From positions 1-12,233 of the forward strand of contig JAJZSC010000042.1 of NCBI GenBank assembly GCA_021849995.1: DNA of 12,233 bases. Direction: 5' to 3'. This document shows, in pieces, positions 6,149 to 12,233 of the stretch. Position 1 is the stretch's first letter, and every line of letters starts with the position of its first letter. This stretch comes from Bacillota bacterium. GTDB lineage: Bacteria > Bacillota > Desulfitobacteriia > Desulfitobacteriales > Desulfitobacteriaceae. The position numbers and the translations under genes are program-made. Below the pieces are notes generated by a model. It was not told where the DNA came from, searched no databases, and saw only the letters and a program-made list of their open reading frames with translations.

Positions 6149-7414
6149 ATGAAAGACGAAACAAAATGTCTGCATGCAGGGTATCATCCTAAAAATGCAG
6201 AGCCCAGAGTAGTACCGATTTTTCAAAGTACGACTTACGTTTATGATTCCACGGATGATGTTGCCGCTGTGTTTGACGATCCGATGAAAAGCCTGATTTA
6301 TTCCCGCTTCGGCAATCCGACAGTCATGGCCGTAGAGGATAAGATAGCCGAGCTCGAGGAAGGTGTTGGCGCGTTGTGCACTTCTTCGGGTCAAGCTGCA
6401 GCCTTGCTTGCAATTCTGAATATCTGCAACGCAGGCGACAGTTTTATCAGTACACCGCAAATATACGGCGGAAGTATTAATCTGTTTTCTTTTACGCTTA
6501 AGCGTCTAGGAATTGAATGTATTTATTTGAAGCAAGATGCCACCGATGATGAAATCCTCCACGCATTCAAGCCCAATACAAAAGCGGTGTTTGGAGAAAC
6601 GCTAGCAAATCCTGCACTTACGGTTTTGGATATCGAAAGATATGCAAGACTCGCTCATATGCGTAACGTTCCCTTGATTGTGGACAACACATTTGCCACT
6701 CCAATTTTATGCAAGCCGTTTGAATTTGGCGCGGATATTATCATTCATTCCACAAGCAAATATATGGACGGCCATGCAGTTCAGGTGGGCGGCGTGATCG
6801 TGGACAGCGGCAAATTTGATTGGGCAAAAGGAAGTTTCCCAGGATTAACGGAGCCAGACGAATCCTATCACGGAATCTGTTATACGGAAACTTATGGTAA
6901 TAAGGCATTTATCATAAAGGCAAGGATGCAGCTTATGCGGGACTTCGGAGTATATCCTGCGGCGCATTCGGCATTTTTACTCAATCTCGGGTTGGAGACT
7001 CTGGCAGTAAGAATGAAACAATACTGCGAAAATGCAATGACAGTTGCCGAATATCTGGAAGATTTGGACAAGGTGGAAAGAGTGATTTATCCAGGCCTGA
7101 AAGGTGATGCAAACCATGCATTGGCGCAGAAATATCTGAAAGGATGCAGCGGAATCATTACTTTCGTAATCAAAGGAGGCAGAGCCAATGCCGTCAAGTT
7201 TATGGACGCATTGGAGCTTGCTTCAAATGAAGTCCATGTTGCCGATATTCGTACAAGCGTTTTGCATCCTGCAAGCGAAACACACCGTCAGCTAAATGAT
7301 GAGCAGCTTGCTGCGGCAGGTATCGATACAGGGATGGTCCGCATTTCGGTGGGGCTTGAAAATGTAACAGATATTATTAGAGATTTAGAAAAAGCATTTG
7401 CAGAAATTCACTGA
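6149..7414 (+). CDS. metY: O-acetylhomoserine sulfhydrylase-type PLP enzyme
   Basis: This 421-residue member of the Cys/Met-metabolism PLP family (fold type I, cytoplasmic) would make homocysteine from O-acetylhomoserine and sulfide in methionine synthesis. It has YSRFGNPT (about 51-58) near the N-terminus, a phosphate-binding SSGQAA region (about 79-84), DNTFATP (about 179-185), and the PLP Schiff-base lysine in HSTSKY (K204). The PGLTEPDESYHG segment after it, the RTSVLHPASETHRQL block and the overall length fit O-acetylhomoserine sulfhydrylases better than the shorter cystathionine synthases or lyases. Methionine gamma-lyase is the main alternative, since these activities are hard to separate by sequence. 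GAGGAGG lies 10 bases before the ATG. The lysE gene follows after 17 bp and the LysR gene precedes it. Confidence 0.88.
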   Translation: MKDETKCLHAGYHPKNAEPRVVPIFQSTTYVYDSTDDVAAVFDDPMKSLIYSRFGNPTVMAVEDKIAELEEGVGALCTSSGQAAALLAILNICNAGDSFISTPQIYGGSINLFSFTLKRLGIECIYLKQDATDDEILHAFKPNTKAVFGETLANPALTVLDIERYARLAHMRNVPLIVDNTFATPILCKPFEFGADIIIHSTSKYMDGHAVQVGGVIVDSGKFDWAKGSFPGLTEPDESYHGICYTETYGNKAFIIKARMQLMRDFGVYPAAHSAFLLNLGLETLAVRMKQYCENAMTVAEYLEDLDKVERVIYPGLKGDANHALAQKYLKGCSGIITFVIKGGRANAVKFMDALELASNEVHVADIRTSVLHPASETHRQLNDEQLAAAGIDTGMVRISVGLENVTDIIRDLEKAFAEIH

Positions 7415-7431
7415 AAGAGGGGATTTTTGCA

Positions 7432-8019
7432 ATGAGCACTCAAGCAGTTATAGCGTTTCTTTTATATGCATTAATCAACGCCTTTACTCCAGGGCCAGGT
7501 AACATCCTAGCATTAAATACGGTAGCCAATTACGGTTGGTCAAAAGGCAGAAAATTGTTTTTAGGGATTTTTGCAGGATACTATGCCGTTCAGATTATCT
7601 GCGCAATATTTGTTTTTGGATTAAATGAATTGCTGAATCCTGTAATGTCGATCATGAACTATATTGGAGCAGCTTATATTCTATATCTTTCCATACATGT
7701 AGCGATCAGCAAACCAATAGAAACAGAGGAACAAAAGAGTGCGTCGTTCTGGAAAGGATTCATGCTTCAATTCGTGAATGTCAAAATATATTTGTTTGGT
7801 GTAACAGCCTTATCCGGATATGTTGTACGATATTATTCAACACTTGAAATGTTAATATTCTTTGAACTTACTATTGCTACCATTGGCACAATCGCAACAT
7901 TAACTTGGATTTTCTTAGGTAAGATATTTAGACAGGCGTATCAAAAACATTTCCGTATTATTAATATCATACTAGCTGTGGTACTGCTTCAATGTGCTTG
8001 GAGTATGCTGTTTGAATAA
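7432..8019 (+). CDS. LysE/RhtB-family amino acid exporter
   Basis: This 195-residue membrane protein has the family's usual length and about six hydrophobic segments. The N-terminal signature NAFTPGPGNI (about residues 16-25) is the LysE/RhtB hallmark. FVNVKIYLFGVTALSGYV (about 121-138) matches the conserved second half of the fold, where many relatives have NPK. Family members export lysine, homoserine/threonine, or cysteine and O-acetylserine. The start is set by GAGGGG upstream of the ATG. Tight coupling to metY (17 bp) suggests the substrate is a sulfur amino acid or a precursor such as O-acetylhomoserine or homocysteine, exported to relieve overflow. This is inference from neighbours. 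Confidence 0.9.
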   Translation: MSTQAVIAFLLYALINAFTPGPGNILALNTVANYGWSKGRKLFLGIFAGYYAVQIICAIFVFGLNELLNPVMSIMNYIGAAYILYLSIHVAISKPIETEEQKSASFWKGFMLQFVNVKIYLFGVTALSGYVVRYYSTLEMLIFFELTIATIGTIATLTWIFLGKIFRQAYQKHFRIINIILAVVLLQCAWSMLFE

Positions 8020-8036
8020 AGACGAATTTCTTTATT
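8015..8036 (+). terminator. AT-rich hairpin at the end of lysE
   Basis: AATAAAGA (8015-8022) pairs perfectly with TCTTTATT (8029-8036) around a 6-base loop. The left arm contains the lysE stop TAA. The stem is AT-rich and no strong T-run follows, so termination would be weak. It may instead protect the 3' end. Confidence 0.35.
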
Positions 8037-8134
8037 GCATAACTGTTCATCTATATGTTGCATTGATATACTTCGGAGATTTCTTTAGCTATACTATACT
8101 GATTATAGTTACATCGGGCCTTTTTAAAATACTG

Positions 8135-8151
8135 GAGGGATATGAACCCTC
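8135..8151 (+). promoter_or_regulatory. T-arm-shaped hairpin, candidate anti-antiterminator in module leader
   Basis: GAGGG (8135-8139) and CCCTC (8147-8151) close a 5-bp stem with a 7-base loop. Read on the minus strand, the loop is TTCATAT, close to a tRNA T-loop, but no full tRNA can be drawn. CCCTC could alternatively pair with GAGGG (8225-8229), the base of the downstream terminator. That would make this hairpin part of an attenuator. Either reading is speculative. It may also mark the edge of the accessory element. Confidence 0.3.
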
Positions 8152-8225
8152 GCAAAAATCTTGATGCCTTTGATTTATATACAGGTCAAAAACGGAGTGC
8201 CTTTCCGACGCCGATTAAAAAAATG

Positions 8226-8268
8226 AGGGCTATGTTTTTCTGAAAATGAAAAGCATAGCCCTTTTTTT
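8226..8268 (+). terminator. intrinsic terminator/attenuator before first accessory gene
   Basis: AGGGCTATG (8226-8234) pairs perfectly with CATAGCCCT (8254-8262). Inner TTTTC/GAAAA pairing extends the stem, and seven T follow (8262-8268). It lies 36 bases ahead of the ribosome binding site of the 170-residue gene, with no convincing promoter between. It could end the lysE transcript or act as an attenuator for the genes to the right. Confidence 0.8.
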
Positions 8269-8317
8269 ATTTCCCTTAAAGCACTGACAACTCAAAAAAA
8301 GATTGGAGGACAACACA

Positions 8318-8830
8318 ATGTCAAATGAAACAATGCGCTTCTTCTTTCCACTGAAGATCATCAGCTATTCCCAGTATGACTGCTTGGAAGATGATCTGGA
8401 GGATATCTCTCCCAGGGAAGCGGTCTCGTATGAGGATCAAATCCTCGCCGCCATCTCAAAAGAAAACCGGCGCTTCCCAAACGAACGTGGGCTGGCCGAG
8501 TACCTCGACACGGATGCGCTGAAAGAAAAAGTACGGAGCCTTCATCCTTCCGTCGAGGCATGGAACGGTGAGCTCTGGGGCGTGATGACCGCTCATGTAA
8601 ACGGCGAGCTTACCCCGGAGGAAACGGCCGGGCTGATTTTGGAGGTGGAGGGACAAAATTCTGACGGTTGGGGCGAAGGTTTTGAGCAACGTCCCATCAA
8701 AACTCCGGACGGTGAAATCTACGTCAGCTTCTGGAGCAGCGGCAGCGGATACTTTATCAAGCCGGAGCAGGAACTGAAACAGACAACGCCCGACCTCGAC
8801 TATGGAGGCCCGGTGATGGGAGGAATGTGA
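8318..8830 (+). CDS. accessory protein of unknown function (170 aa)
   Basis: This soluble 170-residue acidic protein opens with MSNETMRFFFPLKI. Its conserved-looking core near the C-terminus includes ELTPEETAGLILEVEGQNSD, then GWGEGFEQRPIKTPDGEIYV and FWSSGSGYFI. Glycine and aromatic residues in that core suggest a small beta-rich domain. No membrane segment, signal peptide or catalytic motif is evident. The ATG at 8318 follows TTGGAGG. A TTG at 8303 overlaps that site and is unlikely. Its stop overlaps the next start (TGATG), so the two are translationally coupled. I do not recognise a named family. The company of ArdA-like and methylase genes points to a conjugative-element accessory protein. 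Confidence 0.8.
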   Translation: MSNETMRFFFPLKIISYSQYDCLEDDLEDISPREAVSYEDQILAAISKENRRFPNERGLAEYLDTDALKEKVRSLHPSVEAWNGELWGVMTAHVNGELTPEETAGLILEVEGQNSDGWGEGFEQRPIKTPDGEIYVSFWSSGSGYFIKPEQELKQTTPDLDYGGPVMGGM

Positions 8831-9156
8831 TGAGTAAGATATTTTCCCTCATTGGTTTGGAAACTAACACCGGTATCCGTGATGTAGCCATCATGGGCGG
8901 CATCCCCGAAGTAGAGGACATACAGAATTCCCGGACATATCAGGAACTGGTGGAGGACTGCGGCAGCTCGGAATACATTTCCGTGGTTGTCCAGTCCTTC
9001 CAATATGGAAACGGTCCGCCCGAACCCGCCGACATGGAGGACTTGCAATGGATCGGTGCACACCACGAAATCATTGAAAACGGTGAGGCGGTAAAGCTGC
9101 AGACGGTTCGCTTCGCCATCCTGTATCCCGACCAGGGAATGCAGATGAACATGTAG
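8830..9156 (+). CDS. accessory protein of unknown function (108 aa)
   Basis: This 108-residue acidic soluble protein starts MSKIFSLIGLETNTGIRDVA and ends PDQGMQMNM. It has no cysteine-ligand cluster other than a single Cys near residue 38, no membrane segment and no motif that I recognise. The ATG at 8830 overlaps the preceding stop by one base and is served by GGGAGG inside the previous gene's last codons, so coupling is likely. An in-frame GTG at 8827 is the less likely start. A strong terminator begins two bases after the stop, closing this two-gene unit. Confidence 0.75.
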   Translation: MSKIFSLIGLETNTGIRDVAIMGGIPEVEDIQNSRTYQELVEDCGSSEYISVVVQSFQYGNGPPEPADMEDLQWIGAHHEIIENGEAVKLQTVRFAILYPDQGMQMNM

Positions 9157-9157
9157 T

Positions 9158-9193
9158 GCTCTTTGGTTTCTCCTGAAACTGAAGGGTGTTTTT
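9158..9193 (+). terminator. intrinsic terminator between 108-aa gene and ArdA-like gene
   Basis: A stem of about 13 bp with several G-T pairs (9158-9170 with 9175-9187) closes a TCCT tetraloop. Five T follow one base later (9189-9193). The AAAAGGAG ribosome binding site of the next gene starts only 6 bases after the T-run, leaving no room for a promoter. Confidence 0.7.
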
Positions 9194-9215
9194 CATTTTA
9201 AAAGGAGTTGATCAA

Positions 9216-10421
9216 ATGCAGAAAGAAAAAGTGATGACCGTAACGCTCATGCGGTCGGACTTATATGACGCGCCGGGATACATCGGCGCATACCTGACCC
9301 TTCCCGCCAGTGGGGATGAGATACAGGACGCAATGGATCGCGCCCGGATCAGGGACGGTCTGCCATATCAAATTGTCGAGTGCTTTAATATGCAGGGCGA
9401 GGAACTGAACTTCATTCAGGAGAAGCCTTCCCTCGATGAACTAAATTTTTTGGCACACCGCATCAGCGATCTGCCCACGCATGACCTGCTGGCTTTCAAC
9501 GGGTGTGTGGTGATGGGCGATGAACGGCCGGACATGAAAGCACTCATCAATCTAACTTATAGTCTGGAAGATGTCCATGTGGTTCCCGTGAACAATGATC
9601 GGGAGCTCGGGAAATTCTATGTGGACAACGATTTTATCGATGCGATCAATCATATACCGCTGGAGTATCAGAAGGAACTGCTGGAGCTGCTGGACTATGA
9701 GAAAATAGACTATGAACAGCGGAAAGCGGAAGGCGGTATTTTCAAGAATGGCTATTATGTAGTGCATGGCTCCGGTGTTATAAACCAAATCTATGACGGC
9801 GTTCACCTTCCCGATCTACCGGAGGAAGCACCATATATTTTCAAACTCCAACTAGCCGAGGCGGATTTTAATATGGAAGATAAGGAACCGGATAAGATTG
9901 TGCCGCTTCTCCTGCCAGCTGGAGATAAGAAAATCCTTACGGCACTGGAGCAGCTGGGTGCGGTATCACTGGAGGAATGTGTGTTTACCCATTGCTCCAG
10001 TCCCATTCCGATGCTGGAGCAGGCGTTCTCTTTCAGTGAGGACATTGATAAAATGAATCTCCTTGCCGAACGTATCCGAGAACTGGAGAACGCCGGAGAG
10101 CTTCCGAAATTTAAAGCCGCCCTGGAAATCAGCGATTGCTCGGACATCGATCAGGCGTTGGACTTGACCAGAAACCTGGACTGCTACGATTTTAATCCTG
10201 ACCTGTCCTCACCGGAGGAATATGCAATGCAGGAATTCCTCAGACGCTATCACATTCCGGAAAGCGATCCCGACTTGAAGCTGCTCCACTTTTCACGCTG
10301 CGATCCCAAATGGATGCAGGAAGTGAAAGCCGTTAACACTCCCTATGGCATCATCCAGCGCAACGACCGGGAGATGACACTGGACTATTCCATCAAGCAA
10401 ACCGGCCAGCAGATGGGCTGA
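9216..10421 (+). CDS. ArdA-like antirestriction protein, double-length
   Basis: This 401-residue acidic protein resembles ArdA, a DNA-mimic that blocks type I restriction enzymes when mobile DNA enters a cell. Classical ArdA is about 165-170 residues. Here the N-terminal part (about 1-190) has the ArdA-like order: a GAYLTLPAS start, EIQDAMDRARI, a DELNFLAHRISDL helix, a LEDVHVVPV strand, LGKFYVDND, and an acidic end. A second partial unit (about 210-365) repeats this: YIFKLQLAEA, LLLPAGDKKILTALEQLG, DKMNLLAERIRELEN and DQALDLTRNLDCYDF. Aspartate and glutamate are abundant throughout, as expected of a DNA mimic. The ATG at 9216 follows AAAAGGAG. An in-frame GTG at 9186 lies inside the upstream terminator and is rejected. 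The gene stands between two terminators, so it is its own expression unit or is reached by read-through. The antirestriction role is inferred from the family. Confidence 0.75.
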   Translation: MQKEKVMTVTLMRSDLYDAPGYIGAYLTLPASGDEIQDAMDRARIRDGLPYQIVECFNMQGEELNFIQEKPSLDELNFLAHRISDLPTHDLLAFNGCVVMGDERPDMKALINLTYSLEDVHVVPVNNDRELGKFYVDNDFIDAINHIPLEYQKELLELLDYEKIDYEQRKAEGGIFKNGYYVVHGSGVINQIYDGVHLPDLPEEAPYIFKLQLAEADFNMEDKEPDKIVPLLLPAGDKKILTALEQLGAVSLEECVFTHCSSPIPMLEQAFSFSEDIDKMNLLAERIRELENAGELPKFKAALEISDCSDIDQALDLTRNLDCYDFNPDLSSPEEYAMQEFLRRYHIPESDPDLKLLHFSRCDPKWMQEVKAVNTPYGIIQRNDREMTLDYSIKQTGQQMG

Positions 10422-10446
10422 CCGATCAATTACATATCGGAACAAG

Positions 10447-10483
10447 AAGGCGCTGTCTTTACAAAAAAGGCAGCGCCTTTTTT
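10447..10483 (+). terminator. intrinsic terminator after the ArdA-like gene
   Basis: AAGGCGCTG (10447-10455) pairs perfectly with CAGCGCCTT (10471-10479), and the T-run reaches 10483. The next gene's GAGGAAGGAG (10491-10500) begins 8 bases later. This is the third case in the block of a terminator almost touching a ribosome binding site. Confidence 0.85.
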
Positions 10484-10508
10484 GTATTCCGAGGAAGGAG
10501 CTGAGGCT

Positions 10509-10709
10509 ATGAACCATGATCTAAAAACAGAACAAAAAACAATCGCGGAGATCACCGGCCCTCCGACGTATACCGTGCCATCCCCAAAGGAGCCTTCCCG
10601 CTGTGAGGGCTGTCCTTACCCCGGTGTCGGCTTTATCTGCTGGAGCCCTGACGGTTCCTGTTTAAAGACCGACCTGGATCGGATGCACGGCAAAAAGAAA
10701 GGCAGGTGA
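10509..10709 (+). CDS. small cysteine-rich protein
   Basis: This 66-residue protein has four cysteines in a CX2C-X8-C-X6-C arrangement (CEGCPYPGVGFICWSPDGSC, about residues 31-50), suggestive of a small zinc-binding or metal-binding knuckle. The N-terminus is charged and the C-terminus is basic (MHGKKKGR). There is no signal peptide. I chose the ATG at 10509 after GAGGAAGGAG. An in-frame TTG at 10482 lies in the terminator. The methylase gene starts 5 bp after its stop, so the two are surely co-transcribed. A role with DNA or the methylase is possible, but I do not recognise the family. Confidence 0.75.
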   Translation: MNHDLKTEQKTIAEITGPPTYTVPSPKEPSRCEGCPYPGVGFICWSPDGSCLKTDLDRMHGKKKGR

Positions 10710-10713
10710 TGCG

Positions 10714-11667
10714 ATGAACAGCCCCGTTAGCTGGGTGGGCGGCAAGAAAGCACTCCGGGATATCATTTATGAAAGGATGCCCAAGGAATACGGTCGGTAT
10801 ATTGAAGTTTTCGGCGGCGGGGGTTGGGTGTTGTTCGGGCGAAAGCCTGATACCTGCATGGAAGTCTACAATGATTTTAACTCCGACCTAACAAACCTGT
10901 TTCACTGTTTCCGCGACCGCCCTCTGGCTTTAATAAAAGAGCTGGGCTTCCTTCCCCTGAACGGACGTGACGAATTTTATGTCCTTAGAAAATATCTGGA
11001 GAAGGAGGAATTCACAAACGAGTATCTGCAGGAGGAACTGGAGCTCGCCCAAGTTTATCTCCCTGTACCACAGTTCGAGGATATCAGAACAATACTCACA
11101 GAAAGTGCTCAGTTGAATGATGTAAAGCGTGCCGCCATCTTTTTCAAAACCATTCGATTGAGCTATGGAAGCGGCTGCACCAGCTACGGCTGCCAGCCCT
11201 TCGACATTCGTAAAACTTTCCACCTTATTTGGGAAGCAAGCCGCAGGCTAAAAGATACGGTCGTTGAGAACAAGGATTTTGAAGAACTGATTAAGCAGTA
11301 CGACCGTGAAAATGCCTTAGTTTATTGCGACCCGCCATATTACCAGACGGAAGGCCATTATACCGTAGTGTTCCGCAAGGAGGATCACTACCGTCTGCGG
11401 GATACCCTGGCAGCCTGCAAGGGGAAGTGGCTGGTCAGCTACAACGACTGTGAATTCATACGTGAGCTGTATCAGGACTTCCGGATCGAATCGGTCAGCC
11501 GGCTGAACAATCTCGCCCAGCGCTATGAAAACGGCTGCGAGTATGCGGAAGTCCTGATCTCCAACTACGACACCGGCGAACGGCTGCGGGATATGCCGAC
11601 CCAGCTGGGGCTCTTCGACCTTGCCGGTTTTTATGGCATGGAACAACCATTCAAAAATCATATTTAG
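10714..11667 (+). CDS. DNA adenine-N6 methyltransferase, D12 class
   Basis: This 317-residue enzyme would transfer a methyl group from S-adenosylmethionine to the N6 of adenine in a specific DNA site. The D12 (Dam-like) order of motifs is clear: N-terminal WVGGKK (7-12), SAM-binding EVFGGGGWVLF (31-41), the ND pair in VYNDFNSDL (about 51-59), and catalytic DPPY (206-209) within VYCDPPYYQT. The LVSYND strand (about 239-244) follows. The region between residues 60 and 200 carries the target-recognition part. No restriction endonuclease gene is nearby, so it is an orphan. Together with the ArdA-like protein it probably shields incoming element DNA from host restriction. The start follows an AGGTG-type site and overlaps no gene. 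The next gene begins 13 bp downstream. Confidence 0.92.
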   Translation: MNSPVSWVGGKKALRDIIYERMPKEYGRYIEVFGGGGWVLFGRKPDTCMEVYNDFNSDLTNLFHCFRDRPLALIKELGFLPLNGRDEFYVLRKYLEKEEFTNEYLQEELELAQVYLPVPQFEDIRTILTESAQLNDVKRAAIFFKTIRLSYGSGCTSYGCQPFDIRKTFHLIWEASRRLKDTVVENKDFEELIKQYDRENALVYCDPPYYQTEGHYTVVFRKEDHYRLRDTLAACKGKWLVSYNDCEFIRELYQDFRIESVSRLNNLAQRYENGCEYAEVLISNYDTGERLRDMPTQLGLFDLAGFYGMEQPFKNHI

Positions 11668-11679
11668 GAGGAAATTATT

Positions 11680-12114
11680 ATGAAACTTATTGAAAAGCGT
11701 ATCTGCCTAGACAATGAAGGCCGCCTGCAATTGCCCATGGAATTCATCAATGTGGCAGCTCTCCAACCCGGCGCGGAGTTAACCGTGACCCTGGCGATTC
11801 CGGAGGAAGGCTTGCTTCCCTGCCCGGTGATGGTCGTCTCGCCGGACGCCCCGGTTGCCTTTGCCTTCGCCCCGGACTGTGGTGAGGATGAGGAACCGGA
11901 GGATGACTTCGCGCTTCCTCATGAGCTTTTGAACGCCGCCGGCATTCCCATCGATAGCGATCTGGACGTCAGCTGCGTTCCCGGCGCCATCATCATCAAG
12001 GAGTCGGATATCATGAACCGTCTGCCGGACGGCCTCAGAACCCTGTTCAATTCCTTCGGCATCCACCCCGAAACCGTGCGCGACGTCATGAAAAAGGAGG
12101 GCTATTTCGTATGA
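11680..12114 (+). CDS. AbrB/SpoVT-like protein with extended acidic middle
   Basis: This 144-residue protein has an N-terminal segment, RICLDNEGRLQLPMEF (7-22), with the AbrB swapped-hairpin pattern (a D, then GR-x-x-L-P). It aligns residue for residue with the next gene at D11, GR (14-15), P19 and E21. After about residue 45 it differs: an acidic stretch (DCGEDEEPEDDF, about 67-78), then a second segment, LPHELLNAAGIPIDSDLDVS, which resembles another half AbrB unit, and a helical tail. TAGGAGG fixes the start. The stop overlaps the next ATG as ATGA, so translation is coupled. It may be a DNA-binding regulator or a partner that tunes its neighbour. The acidic middle might alternatively act as a DNA mimic. 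Confidence 0.7.
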   Translation: MKLIEKRICLDNEGRLQLPMEFINVAALQPGAELTVTLAIPEEGLLPCPVMVVSPDAPVAFAFAPDCGEDEEPEDDFALPHELLNAAGIPIDSDLDVSCVPGAIIIKESDIMNRLPDGLRTLFNSFGIHPETVRDVMKKEGYFV

Positions 12115-12233
12115 AAGCAAAGCCTATATACAAGATTATGGACGGCAAAGGCCGCGTCCTCATCCCCAAGGAGCTCCGCACCGCAACCGGCATGGACTAC
12201 GGCGATATCGTCAAGGTCAGCTTCAGTCAGGGA
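12111..12233 (+). CDS. AbrB/MazE/SpoVT-domain protein, 3' end outside window
   Basis: Only the first 41 residues are present. DGKGRVLIPKELRTATGM (11-28) followed by GDIVKVSF is a clear AbrB-type swapped-hairpin DNA-binding domain: the GR-V-x-I-P-K-E-L-R core and the following GD turn are diagnostic. Such proteins are transition-state regulators, antitoxins, or element-borne repressors. Its ATG overlaps the stop of the preceding AbrB-like gene by 4 bases, and AAGGAGG lies inside that gene's end. The two may act as a pair. The total length and C-terminal domain cannot be seen. Confidence 0.85.
   Translation, partial: MKAKPIYKIMDGKGRVLIPKELRTATGMDYGDIVKVSFSQG

Noticed and set aside
8135..8151. 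Minus-strand tRNA gene suggested by a T-arm-like hairpin
   Set aside because: Only the T-arm can be drawn. No matching acceptor, anticodon or D arms are present in the flanking sequence, and the loop deviates from the conserved T-loop.

Overview
The window looks like chromosomal DNA from a Gram-positive, low-to-mid GC Firmicute, most likely a member of the Clostridia. The evidence is AGGAGG-type ribosome binding sites, an ABC-F protein that I recall as close to Bacillus YkpA, intrinsic terminators with U-tracts, and accessory genes of the kind carried by clostridial conjugative elements. The species cannot be named from the sequence.

Left block (1-3940). An ABC-2 type permease enters from the left edge, followed by a small polytopic membrane protein. 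These converge on a YkpA/YbiT-type ABC-F ATPase. Beyond it lie a short orphan reading frame and a 77-residue helical protein, whose stop codons sit in opposite arms of one shared hairpin.

Middle non-coding block (3940-5050). This holds a nested inverted repeat, a tRNA-Arg(CCG) gene with a clear promoter and terminator, and about 155 bp of palindromic sequence. That sequence begins with an inverted tRNA T-arm and ends with an exact 23-bp copy of the tRNA 3' end. About 550 bp of gene-free DNA rich in hairpins follows. The layout is what a tRNA-associated insertion hot spot or a short repetitive element would leave.

Metabolic block (5055-8019). A LysR regulator, an O-acetylhomoserine sulfhydrylase-type PLP enzyme (MetY) and a LysE/RhtB exporter all read rightward. 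metY and lysE are 17 bp apart and look like one transcription unit, probably controlled by the LysR protein. They would link sulfur amino acid synthesis to export of an amino acid or pathway intermediate. By eye the block is more AT-rich than its neighbours.

Right block (8130-12233). Composition and gene content change to an accessory module typical of integrative conjugative elements. It has two unrecognised small proteins, a double-length ArdA-like antirestriction protein, a cysteine-rich mini-protein, an orphan D12-class adenine methylase, and two overlapping AbrB-like genes, the second cut by the window edge. No relaxase, integrase or transfer ATPase is visible, so the conjugative assignment rests on gene company. 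Three of these genes have an intrinsic terminator almost touching their ribosome binding site. The first also has a candidate competing antiterminator pairing. This suggests expression controlled by regulated read-through.
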